From: Firmicutes bacterium UBA6132
Lineage (GTDB): Bacteria; Bacillota_A; Clostridia; Tissierellales; Sedimentibacteraceae
Length of the DNA: 20,766 nt
NCBI GenBank assembly: GCA_002435835.1
Contig: DIVM01000194.1
Coordinates: forward strand, 1-20,766
Reading direction: 5' to 3'
Under the pieces are notes generated by a model. That model was not told the origin of the DNA and did not search any database. It was given only the letters and a program-made list of their open reading frames with translations. The translations under genes and the position numbers were made by a program. Within the stretch, counting starts at the first letter, position 1. The number at the start of each line of letters is the position of its first letter. Shown here in pieces: positions 15,240 to 20,766 of this stretch.

Positions 15240-15425
15240 GATGGATGCGGTCCGTAATTTGGAGAACCTACATCTGTTCCAAGAGCGATCCTTACTACAA
15301 GTTCCATGGCCTCTCTGAATGTATTTTTCTGCTGCCCCACCACCATTACAGCCTTGTCAACTATGTTTTGAGGCAATATTCCCTTGCTTTCTGCCGACAT
15401 TGATAAACAGACAGAGTTGGTTCCA
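15240..15425 (-). pseudogene. Amidohydrolase fragment (imidazolonepropionase-related)
   Basis: Minus-strand translation gives EPTLSVYQ, a frame change near 15400, then SKGILPQNIVDKAVMVVGQQ and FREAMELVVRIALGTDVGSPN. The order PTLSVY, helix, then GTD-G-P matches the metal-dependent amidohydrolases related to imidazolonepropionase and prolidase-like enzymes, where the GTD aspartate is a metal ligand. Only about 60 residues of a roughly 400-residue protein remain. The fragment stops where the ATPase remnant begins. An open frame of 63 codons at 15209-15400 covers most of it but has no ribosome binding site, and its end is read through the ATPase remnant. Confidence 0.65.
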
Positions 15426-15447
15426 AAAATGAATCAGCAAGTCAAAG

Positions 15448-16419
15448 TTAAAGTATTTTTCTTATCAAGTTAGTTATATTTTTATTAGATACCATCTCAA
15501 TCTCTTCTTTTAAAAACCCACGTTTTTTCATTTCAATTATTATATTTTTCGACTCTGATACATCCGCCAAACCTGCAGTAAAAGATGTTCCCTCACTGCA
15601 AAATGAATTAAAAGCAACGTCGTCGATATACTCGCAATAGTCAAATCCAAATGATACATGATTTACACCGACCAAATCTGATATATGCACTATATGATCT
15701 ACGAGACTTTCTATATTCTGTTTATCCACATCATGGTGCACAAACTGATTGAATGAATTAATCCCGATATATCCCCCTGAAGCTGCAATTTCCTTTATCT
15801 GACTGTCAGTCAAATTTCTGGGAACATTGCAAATCGACTTGCAGTTAGAATGTGAAGCTATGATTGGTTTGTCTGCTATTCTCACAACATCCCAAAAGGA
15901 TTTTTCATTTAAATGCGATATATCAAACAACATATTGAGGTTTGATATCCTTTTATATGCCTTTTGTCCCAATTCTGTCAAGCCCCTTGATTCATCACCT
16001 TTTGCTCCAGTAGCTAGCTCGTTTTCTTCATTCCAAGTTAACGATGCATGTCTTGCTCCAAACTCATATAGTTCATTAATCATATCGATGTTTTCACCAA
16101 TGCAGCTTAATCCTTCCAGACCGATGAACAAGCCTATCTTACCATTTCCTACTGCAGAAATATACTCGTCATAATCATGTACAATTTGAAAATTATTGCT
16201 TGCATATTTCATTTCCAGCCTTACAGATTCCATTATTTCTTTTGTTCTATTTAACGTCGTCACATCATATGGAGGGTCAGTCCATATAACAAATATACTT
16301 CCTGAAATTCCTCCTTTCACAAGTTTGTTGTAGTGATGCTTGTTTAAAATATCAGTTTCACCTTGTTTTTGTTTTACAATAACGTCTGTCCAAATATCCG
16401 AATGTCCGTCAAAAATCAT
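15448..16419 (-). CDS. Membrane dipeptidase-type zinc peptidase (family M19)
   Basis: A 323-residue M19 (renal dipeptidase) family enzyme. The N-terminal metal motif is FDGHSD (H6, D8). The bridging glutamate lies in LFIGLEGLS, and further ligands in MLFDISHLNE and IIASHSNCKS; the catalytic aspartate region is SFGFDYCEYI. The family hydrolyses dipeptides, including those with a D-residue at the C-terminal side. There is no signal peptide, so it is cytoplasmic. I prefer the ATG at 16419 over the in-frame GTG at 16428, because AGGAGAGG sits too close to the GTG but well placed for the ATG. It follows the DUF819 transporter by 14 bases, with the ribosome binding site touching that gene's stop. 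The pair probably imports and splits a dipeptide or related amide. The gene is visibly less AT-rich than the flanking genes. Confidence 0.88.
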   Translation of the reverse strand: MIFDGHSDIWTDVIVKQKQGETDILNKHHYNKLVKGGISGSIFVIWTDPPYDVTTLNRTKEIMESVRLEMKYASNNFQIVHDYDEYISAVGNGKIGLFIGLEGLSCIGENIDMINELYEFGARHASLTWNEENELATGAKGDESRGLTELGQKAYKRISNLNMLFDISHLNEKSFWDVVRIADKPIIASHSNCKSICNVPRNLTDSQIKEIAASGGYIGINSFNQFVHHDVDKQNIESLVDHIVHISDLVGVNHVSFGFDYCEYIDDVAFNSFCSEGTSFTAGLADVSESKNIIIEMKKRGFLKEEIEMVSNKNITNLIRKIL

Positions 16420-16433
16420 AATTTTCACCTCTC

Positions 16434-17636
16434 CTACATCAATATATTTCCAATAAATATTCCACAGTAATTTCCTATAAGATAACCTAACGTTCCTACG
16501 AGCATTATCGGAGCTACAAGCTTAGTCCAACCTTTGGATATTGCCATTGCAGCAGCGGTTGTAGGACCTCCAATATTTGCATTTGAAGCAAGGATCATTT
16601 CTTCCAAGTCAAATTTTAAGAGTCTGCCTACACCAAAAGTGAATACCATATTAACTACTACAATTACAGCGCAATAAACTAAAAGTAAAGGTGATTTCTG
16701 GATAATCAATCCTATTGATGCCGGTACTCCAATTACCACAAAGAATAGATATATAAGCAATGTTCCTATCTCTTGTGCTCCAGCAATTTCTCCAAAGAAG
16801 TCAGCCTTTACAGTAGCAAGTATCATAGATACGGTGGTTATTATCAAATATTTGTTGCCTAAAAGCCCATTCAACAATTCCAGTGCAGCATTGTTTGTAG
16901 GAATCAGGTTACTAAGAGCCTTTGCAAGTTCAGTTGAAACCGCTGCGATAAAAAACGCTGTAGCTACTGCAAATGCCATATCCTTTAAGGAAATACTCTT
17001 TCCTTTCCAGTATTCGGAAGCAGTTGTTTCGCCATTGCTTGTTCCTTTCATTTCAACTTCATCTAAATGAGGATGAGTATATTTCCTTCTAAAAAATGCT
17101 ATTGAAGGCATTATTATCAAAACAAAGAAGTATAGAGCCGCTAATAGATTATCCGCAACTACTAATGACGAAACCAAATCTCCAGACGCACCGAAAGTAT
17201 CCGCCATAGCTACAAAATTAACTCCTCCTCCTATGTATGATCCCGTCATCATAGCCGTTACCTTTACAATGTCTGGAATTAAATTTTTCAACATACCGTA
17301 TCCCAAAACCGCTCCTATCATTGTACCCATGGAACTGATCAGAAAAATAATAAGTATGCGCCCGCTTTCCTTCCATATTTTCTTAATATTGCATTGAAGC
17401 AACAATAATGGAATTGCCAAAGGAACCACATAACTCCAAATTTGATCATATACTGGAGAATCTGTTGGAATAACTTTTAAATTTGACAATATCATTGCTC
17501 CTCCTAAAGCTAACATAGCTCCAGATATTTTTGCAGCCCATTGATATTTCTGCTCAAGATAAATACTTATAGCTGCCCATCCTGTAATTATTGCCCATAA
17601 TACCCATGTATTTTCAGCACTAATTAATGTGTTCAT
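16434..17636 (-). CDS. DUF819 family membrane protein, putative transporter
   Basis: A 400-residue polytopic membrane protein of the DUF819 (Bacillus YjcL-like) family. Family blocks include VVPLAIPLLLLQCNIKKIWKE, GSYIGGGVNFVAMA and, near the end, LASNANIGGPTTAAAMA followed by VGTLGYLIGNYCGIFIG. The two GG-P/GGG membrane motifs in opposite halves suggest an inverted-repeat carrier fold (inference). I chose the ATG at 17636 because GGAGGAATTT precedes it; an in-frame ATG at 17648 overlaps that ribosome binding site. It is the promoter-proximal gene of a two-gene unit with the M19 dipeptidase. The co-expressed peptidase suggests a peptide-like substrate, but no substrate is established to my knowledge. 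A long inverted repeat sits 30 bases upstream of the start. Confidence 0.85.
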   Translation of the reverse strand: MNTLISAENTWVLWAIITGWAAISIYLEQKYQWAAKISGAMLALGGAMILSNLKVIPTDSPVYDQIWSYVVPLAIPLLLLQCNIKKIWKESGRILIIFLISSMGTMIGAVLGYGMLKNLIPDIVKVTAMMTGSYIGGGVNFVAMADTFGASGDLVSSLVVADNLLAALYFFVLIIMPSIAFFRRKYTHPHLDEVEMKGTSNGETTASEYWKGKSISLKDMAFAVATAFFIAAVSTELAKALSNLIPTNNAALELLNGLLGNKYLIITTVSMILATVKADFFGEIAGAQEIGTLLIYLFFVVIGVPASIGLIIQKSPLLLVYCAVIVVVNMVFTFGVGRLLKFDLEEMILASNANIGGPTTAAAMAISKGWTKLVAPIMLVGTLGYLIGNYCGIFIGNILM

Positions 17637-17665
17637 AAATTCCTCCATATTTTATTTTTTTGATT

Positions 17666-17707
17666 GTAATTTATTTATATTGATCTATATCAATATGAAT
17701 AAATTAC
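17666..17707. promoter_or_regulatory. 42-base inverted repeat just upstream of the DUF819 gene
   Basis: An 18-base left arm (17666-17683, starting GTAATTTATT) pairs with the right arm (17690-17707, ending AATAAATTAC) with a single G-T type mismatch and a 6-base centre TCTATA. Its core, ATATTGATCTATATCAATAT, is a perfect 20-base palindrome. No U-run follows on either strand, so it is not a terminator. It could be a repressor operator or a 5' mRNA hairpin, since the likely transcript start is at its edge. Confidence 0.6.
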
Positions 17708-17720
17708 AAACTTAAATAAG

Positions 17721-17748
17721 TTTATATATTTAAAAATATTAACAACAA
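17721..17748 (-). promoter_or_regulatory. Candidate promoter of the DUF819-dipeptidase operon
   Basis: On the minus strand TTGTTG (17748-17743), 16 bases, TATAAA (17726-17721). The start would be near 17713, so the 42-base inverted repeat would be the very first part of the mRNA. No -24/-12 motif was seen here. Confidence 0.45.
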
Positions 17749-17814
17749 TTTAAATAATGAACCCCATTTTCTATTAGACATAATAGTAACAAATAATAGA
17801 AGCTTCTTGTCAAT

Positions 17815-17868
17815 AGCAAATCGGAACTATTTGCTCTATAAAACAACTTTCTTCGATGTTTTATAGAG
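17815..17868. terminator. Adjacent hairpins in the racemase-DUF819 intergenic region, possible terminator
   Basis: CTCTATAAAACA (17834-17845) pairs perfectly over 12 bp with TGTTTTATAGAG (17857-17868). An abutting smaller stem pairs AGCAAAT (17815-17821) with ATTTGCT (17829-17835). The large stem lies about 90 bases beyond the racemase stop but is not followed by a U-run on the minus strand. A termination or mRNA-stabilising role is likely but not certain. Confidence 0.5.
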
Positions 17869-17958
17869 TTACTGTGGAATCTTAAAAATCCAAGTTAATT
17901 ATCTGTCTTTAGAGTTATTAAATTATTGTTATATATTGAATTTTAAAAGTACTTATTA

Positions 17959-19005
17959 TTATTTGGCATAAGAAATTTGGTTCACTAAAGCATATTCATT
18001 CAAAGATAACCCATTCCTTAAAAAATCATTACTATCAATTATGAAATGATGAATTCCTGTAATAAATGCTCTACTTTTAATCCTGGGAATTACTGCATCA
18101 AAGTTTCCAACTTTTGTTTCTTTAATTAATTTACCACTAAACTTAGTTCCAATTATACTTTCGTTACAAATATCTTCATTTAAGCAAATTTTATTTTTGG
18201 CATATTGCACTGCTAGAAGCGCACTTGTCCCAGATCCACAAGGAGATCTATCAACTTGCCCATTGCCAAAAGCCACGAAGCTATGATAGTGCTTAGAGCT
18301 TGATTCTACTTCTTCATACACCTCAATTAAATCAATTGTGCTATTAGTTTTATTTATAGGATGAAATACATTAATTTTATTATTTATTATTCCTTTTAAT
18401 TCCATGCTATAAGAAAGTAACTTTGTAAAGTTATTCTTATTTATGTTTAAAGATAGTTCCTTAGCTGATATAATTCCAAAGAAATTACCTCCATATGCGA
18501 TATCCATTATAATAGTACCAATTTGTGGTAAGTTCAATGAATAATCCTTGTATAGGACAAAAGAAGGCACATTATCAAAAATGACATTAACAACTTTATC
18601 CTCTTCTATTTCAGCATAAGCAATTATTAATCCAGCAGGAGTTTCCAATATAACTTCAACCTTTTTTTCATACGGTTTTGTAATAATACCTAGCTCTATA
18701 ATGGTTGTAACTGCACCTATGATTCCATGTCCGCACATATCAAGATATCCTCCAGAATGTATAAAAAATATGCCAATATCAGCCAACGGATTTGTAGGTT
18801 CACATAGAATAGCTCCAAACATATTATCATGACCTCTTGGTTCCAGTATTAGAGCTTTTCTAATATGATCAAATTTGTCTCTAAAATATTCTTTTTTTTC
18901 TTTGACACTTTTCCCTTTCAAATAAGAAATTCCACCTGTTACTATTCTTAATGGCTCACCCATAACATGTGAATCGACTGTAAATATATTATTCAACTTG
19001 CTCAT
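17959..19005 (-). CDS. Proline racemase family enzyme (proline racemase or hydroxyproline 2-epimerase)
   Basis: A 348-residue enzyme of the proline racemase family, full length. Both catalytic cysteines are present: C91 in DMCGHG and C256 in DRSPCGSGTSA. The Cys-Cys pair indicates a racemase or epimerase and argues against the 3-hydroxyproline dehydratase branch, which has Thr at the second site. The start at 19005 has GGAGG five bases upstream; a longer frame to 19092 begins inside the sigma-54 promoter and is rejected. Racemases of this family make D-proline for Stickland reduction in clostridia (PrdF), but no prd genes are visible here, so trans-4-hydroxyproline or another substrate is open. 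It has a -24/-12 promoter at 19092-19108 and upstream activator sites, so it is controlled by the sigma-54 activator encoded upstream. Confidence 0.88.
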   Translation of the reverse strand: MSKLNNIFTVDSHVMGEPLRIVTGGISYLKGKSVKEKKEYFRDKFDHIRKALILEPRGHDNMFGAILCEPTNPLADIGIFFIHSGGYLDMCGHGIIGAVTTIIELGIITKPYEKKVEVILETPAGLIIAYAEIEEDKVVNVIFDNVPSFVLYKDYSLNLPQIGTIIMDIAYGGNFFGIISAKELSLNINKNNFTKLLSYSMELKGIINNKINVFHPINKTNSTIDLIEVYEEVESSSKHYHSFVAFGNGQVDRSPCGSGTSALLAVQYAKNKICLNEDICNESIIGTKFSGKLIKETKVGNFDAVIPRIKSRAFITGIHHFIIDSNDFLRNGLSLNEYALVNQISYAK

Positions 19006-19091
19006 TTCTACCTCCATATTTTGTTTTCTTCGCATATAACAAATTCCTTGTACATTTAGTACTGCTCCTTTTTCTATCACAGATATTAACA

Positions 19092-19108
19092 TGCAATTAT
19101 CACGCCAA
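19092..19108 (-). promoter_or_regulatory. Sigma-54 (-24/-12) promoter of the racemase gene
   Basis: On the minus strand TTGGCGTGATAATTGCA (19108-19092) matches the sigma-54 consensus TTGGCACG-N4-TTGCA, with GG and GC exactly 12 bases apart. Transcription would start near 19081, giving a leader of about 75 bases. The gene directly upstream encodes a sigma-54 activator with an intact GAFTGA loop. Confidence 0.88.
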
Positions 19109-19175
19109 AAAGAATAACTCTTAAAATTATTGGAAAACCGATATACAATAGAAATAGTAGATTTAATTCAATATA

Positions 19176-19217
19176 AAAAGCGATATTTCGTCTAATTTTA
19201 GACATAATATCGCTTTT
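19176..19217 (-). terminator. Terminator of the sigma-54 activator gene, containing an activator site in its loop
   Basis: AAAAGCGATAT (19176-19186) pairs perfectly with ATATCGCTTTT (19207-19217). On the minus strand the stem ends in a run of five U. Inside the loop lies a second stem, GTCTAA with TTAGAC (19190-19203), which is one of the three copies of the palindrome described at 19190-19263. The hairpin is about 55 bases past the activator stop. Confidence 0.8.
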
Positions 19218-19263
19218 CATTTCTAAATAAGGTCTAACGTTGGACACAAGTCTAATATTAGAC
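19190..19263. promoter_or_regulatory. Three upstream activator sites, GTCTAA-N2-TTAGAC
   Basis: Three 14-base palindromes: GTCTAATTTTAGAC (19190-19203), GTCTAACGTTGGAC (19232-19245, one change) and GTCTAATATTAGAC (19250-19263, perfect). Start-to-start spacings are 42 and 18 bases. They lie about 85-160 bases upstream of the -24 element of the racemase promoter, the normal range for enhancer-like sites. Binding by the neighbouring Fis-type regulator is inferred from position and symmetry. Confidence 0.8.
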
Positions 19264-19270
19264 ACAACCT

Positions 19271-20701
19271 TTATTTATCACACTCTACACTGTTTTTTAA
19301 AGTTATATTATATTTTTTTAACTTATAATATAAAGATGTTCTAGGAATATTTAATAATTCTGTCGCTTTTTTGATATTACCTTCTGATACTTTTAATGCA
19401 TGAATTATCGTATCTTTTTCAACATTTATCAAGGTTTTATTTAAATCTAAAGATTTACTGTAAATAATTCTTCCCTCTATTTCACTATTTGATTTGAGTA
19501 TGTATTCAGGAAGATAATCTAACATGATTGCATCTGAATTGTCTTTTTTCAGCATTATTACAATTCTTTCAATAACATTTTTCAACTCCCTTATATTCCC
19601 TTCCCAAGTGTAGTCTGTTAGAACTTTGATTATCTTCTCCGGGACATATGGAATATTAATACCATATTGGGTACAATAATTTTCAAGAAAATAATCTATT
19701 AATAAACTTATATCATCTTTTCTTTCTTTCAATGAGGGCAAATGAACTACTACTGAACTAAGTCTATAATACAAGTCCTGTCTGAACTTTCCTTTTAATG
19801 TTAATTCTTTTAAGTTTTTGTTTGTTGCCGCTATAATTCTTACATCGAGTTTAATATCAGAAATACCCCCCAGTCGAGTAATTATTCCATCCTCTAAAAC
19901 CCTTAAAAATTTTGGTTGCATATCTATTGGCATATCTGCAATTTCATCTAAAAATAGAGTTCCATTATTAGCCGCTTCAATTTTTCCTATCTTACCTTGT
20001 TTTTGTGCTCCAGTAAATGCACCGCTTTCATAACCAAACAATTCACTCTCAAATAGATTTTCAGGAATCGCACTACAGTTAATTGCTATAAATAACCCTT
20101 TACGATTACTTTCTGAATGAATTGACCTTGATACAACCTCTTTTCCTGTACCACTTTCGCCAAGCAAAAGCATACTAATATTGGATTGTGAAAAATCTTT
20201 GCAAATGTTAATAACTTTTAAAAATTTTTCATTATTTCCAATAATTTTTGAAAAAGAATAATAATTTCCATGATTTATGTGATACATTTCTTCTTTCAAT
20301 AAATTAAGATTATTTGTCGTTTTTTCAAGAAGTTTTGTAGTTTTTATTTGCTCCGTAATATCTTTTTCAAAACTAATTCCACCTATCAATTTACCTGATT
20401 TGTTATACAATGGTGCAGCACTAATTACAATATAATAATCTTTCTTAGGGCTATGATATACATTCTCATAAGATTTTTGATGCCTAATAACTCTAGGTAG
20501 AAGAGCATCAGGAAAAAATAGTCTTATATCCTTGTTAAGTATTTCATTTTTTTTTATATAATAAAAATTTTCAGATGATTTATTCCAATATATTACTTCA
20601 CAGTCTTTATTAACAATACATATTGGCTGATTTATACTATCTATAATAATATTGAATAATTCGCTCTCAGTATTTGCTTTTTCATTAAATATTTCAATCA
20701 T
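19271..20701 (-). CDS. Sigma-54-dependent transcriptional activator (PAS, AAA+, Fis-type HTH)
   Basis: A 476-residue bacterial enhancer-binding protein. A PAS sensor domain (about 12-118) contains SINQPICIVNKDCEVIYWN and ends in GGISFEKDITEQIK; a coiled-coil linker follows. The AAA+ domain (about 150-385) has Walker A GESGTGKE (181-188), the sigma-54-contacting GAFTGA (227-232) and Walker B GTLFLDE (247-253). A Fis-type helix-turn-helix near the C-terminus reads GNIKKATELLNIPRTSLYYKL. There is no receiver domain, so it senses a ligand, perhaps proline or a related compound, through PAS. It resembles clostridial PrdR-like regulators of proline utilisation, an inference from architecture and neighbour. 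Its ATG has only a weak ribosome binding site (AGGGG). It lies directly upstream of its probable target, and a sigma-70 promoter is at the window edge. Confidence 0.92.
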   Translation of the reverse strand: MIEIFNEKANTESELFNIIIDSINQPICIVNKDCEVIYWNKSSENFYYIKKNEILNKDIRLFFPDALLPRVIRHQKSYENVYHSPKKDYYIVISAAPLYNKSGKLIGGISFEKDITEQIKTTKLLEKTTNNLNLLKEEMYHINHGNYYSFSKIIGNNEKFLKVINICKDFSQSNISMLLLGESGTGKEVVSRSIHSESNRKGLFIAINCSAIPENLFESELFGYESGAFTGAQKQGKIGKIEAANNGTLFLDEIADMPIDMQPKFLRVLEDGIITRLGGISDIKLDVRIIAATNKNLKELTLKGKFRQDLYYRLSSVVVHLPSLKERKDDISLLIDYFLENYCTQYGINIPYVPEKIIKVLTDYTWEGNIRELKNVIERIVIMLKKDNSDAIMLDYLPEYILKSNSEIEGRIIYSKSLDLNKTLINVEKDTIIHALKVSEGNIKKATELLNIPRTSLYYKLKKYNITLKNSVECDK

Positions 20702-20737
20702 TTAATTTTTCCCCTATTATCTTTGTAATTTCTTATA

Positions 20738-20766
20738 ATTATAATCATTCCTTTCGCTTCGCTCAA
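20738..20766 (-). promoter_or_regulatory. Promoter of the sigma-54 activator gene, partly built from a dispersed repeat
   Basis: On the minus strand TTGAGC (20766-20761), 17 bases, TATAAT (20743-20738). The start would be near 20731, 30 bases before the ATG. The -35 and spacer coincide with GAGCGAAGCGAA, the core of the dispersed repeat whose other copy is at 6941-6968. The -35 is at the very window edge. Confidence 0.55.
20746..20766. repeat. Right-edge partial copy of the dispersed palindromic repeat
   Basis: The minus strand reads TTGAGCGAAGCGAAAGGAAT. GAGCGAAGCGAA is the typical core of the TGTCATCCTGAGCGAAGCGAAGGATCT-type element recognised at 6941-6968. The copy is cut by the window edge, so its full extent is unknown. 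Confidence 0.35.

Noticed and set aside
17637..17958. Sigma-54 promoter for the DUF819 operon
   Set aside because: Only a lone GTCTAAT half-site (17773-17779, minus strand) is present; no GG-N10-GC motif of the right form was found.
19006..19092. N-terminal extension of the racemase gene
   Set aside because: It begins within the sigma-54 promoter, so those codons lie upstream of or at the transcript start; the ATG at 19005 has a good ribosome binding site.
1..20766. CRISPR array, rRNA or tRNA genes
   Set aside because: No regularly spaced repeats, no rRNA-like conserved blocks and no tRNA cloverleaf were recognised by eye on either strand; the ACCGCG motifs at 7990 and 8240 belong to T-boxes.

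Overview
The window is AT-rich DNA with Gram-positive (Bacillota, probably Clostridia) features: strong GGAGG ribosome binding sites, T-box and cobalamin riboswitches, lipoproteins with N-terminal lipoboxes, a GerMN-domain protein typical of spore formers, and amino-acid-fermenter genes (proline racemase family under sigma-54 control). No genus can be named from the sequence alone.

Layout. (1) 1-2713, minus strand: the first 13 codons of a bacterial microcompartment (BMC) shell protein, then an AraC-type response regulator and a PocR-domain histidine kinase, probably the control module of a BMC locus continuing off the left edge. (2) 3008-7007, plus strand: a sigma-70 promoter, an adenosylcobalamin riboswitch with a leader terminator, then btuF-btuC-btuD and a DUF71/COG2102 ATP-binding protein. 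This is a B12 uptake/salvage operon beside a BMC locus. (3) 7021-8460, minus strand: a pyrroline-5-carboxylate reductase-like gene behind two tandem T-boxes. Covariation between the two copies supports a CCU (proline) specifier. (4) 8583-9656, plus strand: a GerMN-domain lipoprotein, monocistronic. (5) 9686-14364, plus strand: DeoR-type repressor, four-carbon acid sugar kinase, PdxA2-like dehydrogenase and GntP permease, a complete D-threonate/erythronate-type catabolic operon. (6) 14376-15425: a gene graveyard holding a broken trpA, a broken transposon-type AAA ATPase and a broken amidohydrolase. (7) 15448-17748, minus strand: a DUF819 membrane protein and an M19 dipeptidase, less AT-rich than their neighbours. 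(8) 17959-20766, minus strand: a proline racemase family enzyme with a clear -24/-12 promoter, three palindromic upstream sites, and the sigma-54 activator gene immediately upstream.

How the parts work together. Region 2 would supply the cofactor for a B12-dependent BMC enzyme, if that is what lies to the left. Regions 3, 7 and 8 touch proline or peptide metabolism under three different controls: T-box, an unknown operator/hairpin, and sigma-54. Region 5 would feed a C4 sugar acid to dihydroxyacetone phosphate. The most distinctive signals are the sigma-54 activator sites, one of which lies inside the activator gene's own terminator hairpin; the duplicated proline T-box with compensatory changes; and the DUF71 protein in a B12-riboswitch operon.
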